Assembly: GCA_021234155.1 (NCBI GenBank)
Contig: JAJEKV010000132.1
Location: 1,116,001 to 1,180,000, forward strand
Source: Isoetes taiwanensis
Taxonomy: Eukaryota; Streptophyta; Lycopodiopsida; Isoetales; Isoetaceae
DNA length: 64,000 nt
Direction: 5' to 3'
Part shown: piece by piece, positions 55,385 to 64,000 of the stretch
Position numbering within the stretch: position 1 is the first letter of the stretch
How the letters are laid out: each line of letters begins with the position of its first letter
Translations under genes and position numbers: made by a program
The notes under the pieces: model-generated
Told to the model about the DNA's origin: nothing
Seen by the model: the letters and a program-made list of their open reading frames with translations, nothing else
Databases searched by the model: none

Positions 55385-57046
55385 TGTGGCGTTCGGCCAA
55401 ACACGATATACGCCCGGGGCGTTATACCGCATCTTGCCTGAATCGCGCGTACCGCCCTCCGTGGCGATATACGCTAGCGTGTAGCCAGGTGAGTAGCCCT
55501 AGGGGGCAACTTGCCAGAAATATGTGCAACTATTAATGTGCACATTTTCCAATGTACACATTAATGTGGGCACACATTTACAAGTGGACACTTCATGCCA
55601 AGTGGGCCACACCCATAGGTGCAATTAATGTGCACATTTTCCAATGTACACATTAATGTGGGCACACATTTCCATGTGTGCACATTTGGCCACCTAGCCC
55701 TTAAAGGCAAGTGGGCCCATTTCCAATTATCCCACATGCCAAAAAGGGATAATTGGAAACCCTAACCAACCCCTTGTCTATATAGGGTAGGAAACCCTAA
55801 CTAGCCCAATTTTCGATTTTAGGGGCTTTAGAACTCCTGCTTTGGCTGCCTCAACGACCAAAACCGCCTCCCACTTCTGCACGAGAATTGCATCCTTAGT
55901 TCCCCTTGATTCGAAAGGCCCTCAAAGGATGGTCGAAGCTCAGTCGAGGAGCCCCTCAAGGATCAGGTATTTGGCCAATTAGATAGTCTAAACCCTATTT
56001 TAGGCATAGAATCAGTAGGTTTAGCCTATTAGATTGGCCATAGCAGCCCTCTAGATCTCGAGATAGCGATTCTAACTAAAGAACCTAACTCTATGTTGTA
56101 GATTAGATCTAGTTCTTTAGTTCTCTCAAGAAGTATATGGATGATGTATCTCTATGAGCTCCTTGTATTGGGAAGGGGGTAGAGACCTAAAGCTTTGTAG
56201 TTGATGCTCCTAGAGTAGCCTCTCTAGCACACCGTAGATTCGCCCGCACAAGAGCCACACCCGGATGTGGGTGAAGGGGGCCGACCGGCCGAGAAGGAGG
56301 TTCATGTCCTCCGACTCTTGAATCGATCCCTCCGGTGTGTAAAGCCTACCGGGGATCATTGTGACTAGGTCCAATGGCTTGCCAAAGCGTGTGGGCAAGG
56401 CATGGGCTCACACACTCGTGAAGTGGTGTTCACTTTCCAAAGGGTTCGGGCGAATCACGTGCAGTGGCCCTCCGGTCCTTGAGTCAAAGATGTAGATCTC
56501 GGAGGGAGTGATCCCTACCGCCCCATCGGAACCGGGAAGATGAACCCGGGAGTAGCCCCTTTGGCTATGCATCCGGGCGGGCTACGCCGGGTCCCGACAC
56601 TTTTCAGACCACTCGCAAGGTGTGCAATGGAGGGGCGGATGGAGTGGACAACCCTAAGCCATGTTCATATGCCGCCAAATCCATTGCCATGAATTCAATG
56701 CTCGCAATGAACTCGAGACCCAAGCCGTCGATCATCCCTTGAGTCCGAGCCTTGGGTAGGATCCCCCTATGTGATGTGGCCGATCTTGTCTATGCAGATA
56801 TGTGGAGGACCATCCTTCGTGATGGTCATATGATGTTGATGTATGTGCTACTTGCGACATGTATGTTTACGCCTCAGCCTAGGTAGGCCCCGAGGGAGAG
56901 GGTGCAATGACCCTTCCACTCTTCCCAATCGAACCCGGCCACGTTGCGGTGTCATGTGGAGGGCCCTCAGACAGCATGGAGCTGGTATGGGGATGAACTC
57001 CCTTTTATACTGAAGAGGGCTCCGTATACGAGTAGGGGACGTCACA
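55385..57046 (+). mobile_element. 3' LTR of element B
   Basis: It begins TGTGGCGTTC (A to G in position 5 relative to the 5' LTR) and ends GGGGACGTCACA, followed by ACAAC. About 370 bp near the left end are identical to the 5' LTR. Differences cluster in CG-rich starts and at CAG/CTG positions. Confidence 0.92.
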
Positions 57047-60000
57047 ACAACAGAGGGAGGAATGGGCCTACATCTTCAGGAACTGTGGCCACGACCTCAA
57101 GCGAGAGACATCGAGGAATTCTTCGGGACGACCCGACATCAGCGAGTCAACTGAGGAGGCAACCTCTCGGCGACCATAATCCCGCCTTATGGTGACGTAT
57201 AGTGATGCTTGTAATATGTGTGCTAGATGGAGATACACTTATGAAAGGTGCCACAGCGATGGGTTATACCTATGTTCATTTAACAACTAGATGATGGCTT
57301 TGTCAAGTACTCCTACCAACAATTAGAGGAGAAGAAGCCAAATGTATCTCTGACACAAGGGACCTCAACACCCAAGATAGAAGCATTCATACCTTAAAAA
57401 CAACCAAAGCACCTTCGGCAAAAAGAGTGCAAGATAATAGCCAGGCTATTCAAGGACAAGAGTAGATCTAGGGCAGAAACATCTTCAACTCAACGGTCAA
57501 GCTACGCAGACATGAGGTTCAAAATTGTGGAGCGTGATCAAGTGCAACTAGAAAGTACCACAAGATCAGAAGGTAGCATAGCATCGTAGAATGTGACAAC
57601 GTCTAAGCCATCAAATCGAGGGGATCCAACAAGTAAGATTGCAACCTCGATGGAGAAGAGACTAGATAAATCGGACCAAAGAATCGGAGATTCAACTAGA
57701 AACATCATTAAGCTATGACAACTTGCATGCAACTTGACGAACCCAAGGATCGACAATTCGAAGGGCAACTAATGAAGAGAACAACTTCAAGAGGCGCCTC
57801 CAAAGATCTTCAGACATTGTGAAGGTGAAATACTTTTCGCCCAAGAACAAGATTAAGAAGCAGACCGGAACGCGGAAGCATCAACATCCTTAGTTAGAGT
57901 GTGAAGCAGAAGCAGGTTGTGCCACAGGCAACAGACATCGAAGAGTTCAAATATATTAACAAGTCTACCTGGGGTACGAACTGACGTACAAATAGGAGGA
58001 TATAGATCATCAACCATCGCACTGGAAGGAACGTTGACAACGCTGCCATGGAATACGGGTGCAAATTGAGGTACAAAGGGGACCTAATAGCTTTAGTAGT
58101 ATTTGTAACTGCGTAAGCTATATATCTTGCATATATATTTCCCTTGTTATTAATTCTGTCCCTCCCATAGTGTAATAAATCAAAAGGAAGAGATGTCGGG
58201 CAATTCAAAAGGGTGAAGCAATTAGCAGCCTCAACATTCATCTGGCAACATGCTGCCGACAAGAGAAGGACCCAACATAAGAAACATTGATGGAGTATCA
58301 TAACAATATCAGATCCAGAGGCATCCTTTAGCCGCCAAGATGAAGAATTTAATGTGGAGGATGTTGTCAACGAAACCACCTTCAGGCTTTTGTGAAGTGA
58401 CATAAAAGATTTCAAGTGATCAACTACGCCATCAAACCGCCAGCAGTGGGAGGCCTCTAATGAAGAAGGTCGACCTCTACATCGAGGAGGAGCCCAGAGT
58501 CTCGAACAACTCACAAGAAGGTTACCGTGCTGCTGCAAGCAGGCAAGGAGTGGACGAGCTTCTAGCAAGCTCGGGGATATAAGGCCATGGGGCCTAGTAA
58601 AAAGGGGGGGGGGTGGGGGGGACGATATTATCATCGGAAGGATGGTTTCAAGTTGAGATAAGCATCAACGATTAGGAAGGAAAGGCATAGGAGTAACTAA
58701 AATTATACACGATTGTTAACAGACATCCAACATATTGAAACCACTTGGTGAGATTGATCACCTCGCTAAGAAGGAATCATTACTAGGATAATTGTTGTTC
58801 ATGTATAAAGCTAGTACGTCCAAAGAATAATCCACCGAATGAAAAGAAGTAACCTAACAAGTCCGCTAACTTGTTATGATGACATCAATTCAATTGTAAG
58901 AATATTCCAAAAGAGTAAATAACTAAGAAAGGGGGGATCTCTAGAGTATAAAATGGAATCCTATATGAAAGGTACATCTAAAATAAGAAGTATATTAATC
59001 ACATAGTCTTTTGAGACAAAAGGAATTGTCATGACGACAAAACCTTGCGGTTTAGAATTGTCCTAAATAATTCAAACCCATCGTTTAGGGATAGATGTTA
59101 AATATGATGGGTGCATCCATCATAGACGGTTAAATATGTTAGCTAAGGCTAGTAAATTAATGTGTTAGGTAAGAAGATATAACCTCTTAAGGTAGATAAA
59201 ATAGCTGAGATATTATGGCAACATCAATTGAGGGGACAGGGTGCATTAGATAGCATTATTGGAGATGTGTAGTACCATGTTTATATGAAGGAAGTGGGGG
59301 CTCAATCTTAGGACTGAACCTACCTGCAGTTTAGGGATTGAATCACCATCAAATTAGTCAACCCTTAGAATAGAGTTCCTTCCGCAAGTAGCCAAAGCAG
59401 ATGGAGCGTAAGATTGATAGATGATTAATGTCTATGTGATCTTCCGCATGCAAGACTGATGTGGTATCCGATTGCACCAAAGCAGGGGAGCGAATTAATG
59501 GAAGCAATGTAATGACCAAGTCATCTCCAAATTAGTCGACACCGGCTCAATGGGGGGATGTATTCTAGCCTTAGGGGGTGCGACAGCTAAGGTGGGGAGA
59601 CGCTTTGCATTTAAGTGTAGATAGAATGCTTGATGGGAAAAGCATAAGTTCCTTACGCCATGATCAATTGCATGCATTCATGCCTAGGAATGAGCTAGTA
59701 GCCTAGCTCATGGTTAAATTATTCAGGGATGTGAACCCCTTAAAACCACATAAATTATATAATCTTAAGTATATTATTGTGCAGAGCATTGATAGCACTC
59801 CATGAGGGCATATATCATAAGCTTTAATGTTTTGTTAAATTTTATATTCATAATAACTGCATAGATAGTTTTGTCCTGTGTAGATATCTTAGTATTAAGA
59901 TAAAGTAAGATAATAATTACATAAAATCTAAGTTAAACCTTCGTAAGGATGTAATTCCTTCCAAAGGCATTTAAGTAACCTTCAGGGCCCTGGTAAATAT

Positions 60001-60789
60001 AATAAGAATTTTTCTATCTTATCATAAGCATAGCAACTGTAAAGTATATACATGCAAGAATGACACGTCACCAACCAAGTGGCGAGCAGGAGTCACACTT
60101 TCAACAATTGGATCTGATGATATAAACCCTAGACATATGAGAAATACTTTCTAGATTATAAGTGTTGCCTCAATAATTGTGTGACCACATATCTGAAAGG
60201 CCGTAAAGTTATCATAGAACAGTTAGTTAAACATAATACTATTGGAAGCAATATATCCAATATTACTATATTGTTAATATGGGAATATTACCTTAAGGTA
60301 ATTAATTTAATTGCATGCATTAAAGGAGTCCAGTGTATGCAGGTTTCCAAGATAATGCTTATTTAAGATGTTAACTAAATCGTGGTAAGGATGTTATTCC
60401 TTCCAGGGATAGATGTACGACCTTGAGGGTCCTTGTAAAAATAAATTAATTTCATGTACACTTAGGTGTATCTTAGGTATATACTTCTAAAGGTAAGGAA
60501 GAGAATAAGAAGCATGTGCCTAGCTTTTGTGTATGATAATTAAAACCTTGTCTAGGTAACAGTATTGTTTAAATTACGATTAGCATTTATATAATCGCGC
60601 TAAGACGTATGAAAACGTCGTAAATATTGTTAAAGCCTGGAGTAAACATAGTTTCACTATAGGAACTAATTGTTTAAATCTTGTATAAGTTGGTAAGTAT
60701 GTGAATAGATATATTGTAAAGTTAATGCAAGATTTCAAGGTAGGAAGACTCGTGATGCTGCAGACATCATCAATGCAAGGTGGGAAGAA
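57047..60789 (+). mobile_element. internal 3' part of older related element C, interrupted by B
   Basis: The sequence continues after the B target duplication. A largely open but stop-containing frame around 57,315-57,770 (QQLEEKKPNVSLTQ, STTRSEGSIAS, TSMEKRLDKSDQRIGDST) looks like an old gag-type or coiled-coil protein. Beyond 58,650 the sequence is AT-rich and noncoding, with AATATTACCTTAAGGTAATT at about 60,286 shared with the spacer of B. CAAGGTGGGAAGAA at 60,776-60,789 is its PPT. No pol domain was recognised. Confidence 0.55.
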
Positions 60790-60925
60790 TGTGACGTTCC
60801 AACATAATATATCGTATAAATATGTATACTATACTGTCATGTCAGTAGTACATGTCGACTATGATGACGTACATGGTGACTTAGAACCCGTTATATTGCA
60901 GATGTTATGCAACATGTGAATATAT
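60790..60925 (+). mobile_element. start of a 3' LTR (element C), truncated
   Basis: TGTGACGTTCCAACATAATA, preceded by a polypurine tract, resembles the start of the LTR of A (TGTGACGTTCCAATATAATA). Similarity fades after roughly 100 bp, and the LTR end is missing because host-like sequence follows. This is probably a truncated LTR from a sister family. Confidence 0.65.
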
Positions 60926-61192
60926 CCTACAAGACGGTTTGCGGCGGCGTTGCCGCCGCTATAGTTCGAAGGGTTTTTCGAAGTAGAAATGTGGGTGAGA
61001 TGGAGATGATATGAAGGTGTGCCATTGGAATGTATGTATGCTAGTGAAAATTTTAAACAGAAACGTCATCTCATGTAAAAGTTAAGTTCAGGAACATATT
61101 GAATGGACCCGAAGACAAAACAAATAATCAGTTTTCCTGACGTACCAAATAAATGTGGCTAAGAAGTGGACTTGCACCAACTAAGCCAAGGA
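60926..61192. other. junction between element C and host sequence
   Basis: It contains a strong palindrome GCGGCGGCGTTGCCGCCGC at about 60,945-60,963 in otherwise AT-rich DNA. No gene is seen. Confidence 0.5.
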
Positions 61193-62414
61193 TCATTCTG
61201 CACTTCTAAACTGTAATCCTATGGCTACATTATTGGACTCAAATGTCTCTGGCTCCAAGGTCCCTGGTTGATGAATCCCCCGGATGCCAGCAACCTTTTC
61301 CTCAATGAACCGCAATCTAGTAGCCAAGCTTGAATAAAGATTGCAAAATATAGAAAGCAAGTACCATGAAATACCTTTTAATACCGGCATGCTGGTGTTT
61401 GCGTATTCTTGAACATGAAGACGTTTGTCATTATGGATATCGTTTTGAGAGGGACTAGGCAATGGAGATGGAGGCAGCAAGACGGCATCCCCGTCTGCAA
61501 AAGCTCATTTTCCCCAGTTTCATTTATAGGCAAATGCACAGTTGCCACTTCAGATACAACAATCCGTTCCACATACAAATCAGAAAATCTTCCAACATAG
61601 GGTAGCGTCAAGACACCCAGCCAAGTTGCAAGCATCAAGATGGCAACGCAGAGCAATGGCATAGACGAACCAAGCAAGATACTCAAATCTGTAAAGGGTT
61701 GCTTTTTTTGAGGACTATTTGTAGACCCTGCAAACTCGGATCATGCGACCTCGTCTGTCGAACCTGGAAGAGATGCGAGGGATGGTGCAGTGTGATGTGA
61801 TGCGATTCAAGACAGCTATTTTAAGCTCCCAAGCCTAATAATTACATAGTGGCACACATAAAGGGAAATGGACTTGATTTCGCAACTATTTTACAGATAT
61901 ATTTTACAGATATAGATAAGCTAGAGTTTAGCTGCAAGAACAGATGGCAAAACACATACAAAATACATCAAATGCCTCAATACTGCTTATAGCTTTATCA
62001 GTAATACTCTGTTTCAGATTACTACGCTTGCAAGAACTAAGCAAATAAAGTGCCAAAATAGGCTGACAGAGGAAGTCATTATCACCTCTATTTCTGTTCA
62101 ATTGTCTAAACTACAGAAAATGAAAAACGGCCCAAACGGTCTTTCAGACATCAATCATTTTGCTTTTATCACATTCCTGTACCGTTTTTAACATCAAAAA
62201 TTGAAATACGATAACAAATTCATCATATCAGTAGCTCTGAGAGAGGAATTTCAGAAGTACAGACGATCTCTGTTTGATGACAGGGTTTCAACAAAGAAAG
62301 CAAATTTGCCTACAAATCATGCTGCAGTCGGAATCTGGGTTGAACCATACCTTGAAGAACCCTAAAACCATCGTGTCCTTCTGAATCCAAAGTAGGTTTG
62401 CGCGCTTCAAATCC
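61193..62414 (-). CDS. unknown membrane protein gene, 3' exons (minus strand)
   Basis: Exon 62,414-62,351 (GFEARKPTLDSEGHDGFRVL) is joined by a GT-AG intron to an exon starting 61,727 (GSTNSPQKKQPFTDLSILLG). The joined frame is in phase. One hydrophobic segment, MPLLCVAILMLATWLGVLTL, is a likely membrane span, followed by RFSDLYVERIVVSEVATVHL. The frame then shifts near 61,490; the next frame reads SPSQNDIHNDKRLHVQEYAN, LATRLRFIEEKVAGIRGIHQ and a stop at 61,193. The shift could be a small intron, an assembly error or a mutation. Upstream exons are not identified. Family unknown. Coding composition and a clean splice pair make it a real host gene or recent pseudogene. Confidence 0.55.
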
Positions 62415-63045
62415 CTGTGGAAATCAATAGAGCGGCTATGGCGTGCATCAAACGCCAAGCAGAGGGACTAAATTGCCCTATTTGTCTAAATAAATCCTGG
62501 CCCTCCATCCCAATCTGACTTGCTGATGTGGAATTTTTTGCCCCTGTACACCTCATCTTTTTTTTTTGCTCCCGCAATTTTATATGATGGAGATATATTG
62601 CCATGTGGCAATACCCCATATGAGCCATATGGAACAAGGTGACGGTGCAAATGCACTAATGACCTGTGGTGCAATTGCAGATTCCTTTTTCAAAAACACC
62701 AAAATTTGGTACTTTTGGCATATTTTTTAAAACATAAGAACAAAAAAAAGGTTGCACATTGAAAAAAAAACCATTTTTAAGCATAATTTCATTAATTGTG
62801 GACTTTGACTGAGTCCATATGACTCCCAAATGGACCCGATTTTTTAGAATATAAGGGTTTTATTTAGTAGAATGATGCAAATTTTCGAAATGTGTGCAGG
62901 TAGGTGAGATGGCAGGCCTTGTATCTATTAAGCCAAAGAAGTGCGAACCGAGTTTGTGTCTCGCCTAAGCCTTCTCAGAGCGGGTCTCGCCACAGCAGCC
63001 GGCATTCGCAAATCAGCATAGTGTAGATTCATAGTCGCGGTTAGA
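62415..63045. other. intergenic/intronic, no gene recognised
   Basis: It probably includes an intron or promoter of the minus-strand gene. Poly-A runs occur at about 62,740-62,780. No ORF of note. Confidence 0.45.
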
Positions 63046-63629
63046 ATGGTCCGAACCAGGCGCAACGATGGATTCACAATGAGCGAAATGCAGTGCCATA
63101 TCGCCGAGCCAATATTAGCTCATGCGAATCAGCTTCAGGTTGAGGTGCAGAACGAGATAAACCAAAATGGCAATGTAAGAAATGAGAAGCCAACTCGGGA
63201 AGCTCCTTCGGCCGTGGAGAGTTGATGAAGGATGGCGATGAGCCGGATCACCTCAGCAGGGTAGAGCTGGAAGGCTGCTTGATTTCCTTGAAACGCCATA
63301 TTTACAGGGCAGAAGCTCTGAAGAGGTTGCTGAAAATGGAGGATGTTTGGCTGCACAACACTTTCCGGTCGTTGTTTAAGAAGCTTTACAAGAAGGAAAA
63401 AGAGGCAAATGTGGCGTTGGTAACTAAACTCATCCTCGGACTCCTATCCGATGGGAGAATTGATGGGGCCGGATCTGTGGCATCACCGACAAGCCATAAC
63501 AATGAAGTTCCAACTGGGGATCTAATTATGGTGGAACTGGATATTGACCAAACGCCCATGTTTAATATTATCTATTATTATATATTATCTTCTGCTCAAC
63601 TATCTCTTCGAGGCATGTTGTTTAGTTGA
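63046..63629 (+). CDS. unknown small charged protein gene
   Basis: The ATG at 63,046 opens MVRTRRNDGFTMSEMQCHIA and runs to a TGA at 63,223. An overlapping frame from 63,225 encodes DHLSRVELEGCLISLKRHIY, LKRLLKMEDVWLHNTFRSLF, then KKLYKKEKEANVALVTKLIL and GLLSDGRIDGAGS, a helical and basic protein, with a stop at 63,629. Either a frameshift or an unrecognised intron separates the halves. No domain is recognised. The second half has strong coding character (KRH, LFKKLYKKEKEA). Confidence 0.5.
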
Positions 63630-64000
63630 TATTATTATCTACGTAATCCATCCATGTACTCCATTCCTATATGAATAGAATGTTTTTGTCTACATTGAGA
63701 ACAGCCCAATGACGGCAATTTCTCAACAAGAATATCTTGTTTCATCGAGGCCTCCTCGACGAAATTGGGCGCCCGCCCACACTTTCCTTCCCCAGAGGAA
63801 ATTGGGCTTCTCCATTTTCCTTCGGAATAGTCTCCCCTGTAAACCTGGCGTCACCGACTTTGCCCTTCGATGGCTTGAAGGTAGTTGCATGAAGGCTTCC
63901 GCCAGAAAATTGGGCGCCCACTTTCCTTCTTGTAGGCAAAATGAAAACGAGAAAACGAGATCGTAACCGTAAGATAAGAACCGAAAACATAACAACTGAT
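63630..64000. other. 3' flank with a small repeated motif
   Basis: AAATTGGGCGCCC, then CCACTTTCCTTC-like sequence, appears twice (about 63,760 and 63,918) within 170 bp. Short ORFs on both strands are reflections of this. No gene is supported. Confidence 0.45.

Larger units (their letters stand above)
43698..57046 (+). mobile_element. LTR retrotransposon B: complete 13.3-kb Ty3/gypsy chromovirus-like element with extra genes
   Basis: It is bounded by two LTRs of 1,676 and 1,662 bp and flanked on both sides by ACAAC, a 5-bp target duplication. Order: LTR, PBS, two hairpins, TATA, H3-like gene, two hairpins, TATA, gene 2, spacer, gag, protease, RT, RNase H, integrase, chromodomain-like tail, 0.85-kb noncoding spacer, PPT, LTR. 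Two accessory genes placed upstream of gag are unusual. The LTRs are identical for hundreds of bases outside CG- and CAG/CTG-rich spots, so insertion is probably recent. All frames are interrupted as read; whether that is real is doubtful. Replication would be by reverse transcription of an LTR-driven transcript. Confidence 0.92.

Noticed and set aside
43698-57046. Endogenous pararetrovirus (caulimovirid)
   Set aside because: LTRs, target duplication, integrase with chromodomain-like tail and PPT mark an LTR retrotransposon.
57894-58634. A 246-codon minus-strand ORF, the longest on that strand in the region
   Set aside because: No motif, odd low-complexity start (poly-Pro from a poly-G tract), no promoter or splice context; it lies in decayed element C. 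Kept only as a possible chance ORF.
60790-60925. 3' LTR of element A
   Set aside because: Only the first 100 bp or so are similar, and at a level too low for the two LTRs of one insertion; treated as a sister family (C).

Overview
The window is nuclear DNA of a land plant (streptophyte). The evidence is a ten-exon gene for plant-type holocarboxylase synthetase with GT-AG introns, a PLS-type PPR repeat remnant, and Ty3/gypsy LTR elements primed by initiator-Met tRNA (TGGTATYAGAGC-type sites). LINE, Ty1/copia and CACTA remnants and intron-rich, gene-poor spacing add to this. The species cannot be read from the sequence. A large, repeat-rich and possibly non-seed plant genome is my guess only.

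Layout. 1-4.0 kb holds a decayed PPR fragment (minus strand) and a short Cys-rich ORF. 4.04-22.4 kb is a tandem array of four large units (5.5, 4.6, 4.7 and about 3.6 kb). Each unit carries the same broken coiled-coil ORF, with further 1 kb internal duplications and a TRIM-like insertion in unit 1. 23.7-28.0 kb is the holocarboxylase synthetase gene (minus strand) with an antisense copia remnant in intron 7. 30.6-37.8 kb is LTR element A, truncated and broken by a LINE. 37.8-43.7 kb holds exon-like scraps, a CACTA terminus, a 19-bp minisatellite and an A/C-only repeat. 43,698-57,046 is a complete 13.3-kb LTR element, B (two LTRs, ACAAC target duplication, PBS, PPT, gag-pol with a chromodomain-like tail), inserted in an older related element C whose 3' LTR start is at 60,790. 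61.2-63.6 kb holds two host-like genes of unknown function.

Main discovery. Elements A and B both carry, between PBS and gag, a gene whose product starts with the histone H3 tail (M-ARTKQTAR) and ends with a histone H3 fold (REIRHFQRSYGLLI and HAKRVT...LAR blocks). A charged linker of about 200-300 residues separates the two. A second unidentified gene conserved between A and B follows, and each gene has its own TATA box. Blocks of about 70-bp hairpins, spaced about 200 bp apart, precede each gene. The hairpin arms differ between A and B but still pair. In B the pol polyprotein ends in a chromodomain-like module, so one retroelement lineage seems to encode both an H3-tail protein and a likely histone-tail reader. 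I know of no described LTR retrotransposon carrying an H3 gene.

Reading frames in the repeats and elements are riddled with 1-2 base indels. Where copies can be compared, these cluster at CG, CAG and CTG sites while AT-rich stretches are identical. Some frameshifts may therefore be base-calling errors at methylated cytosines rather than true decay.
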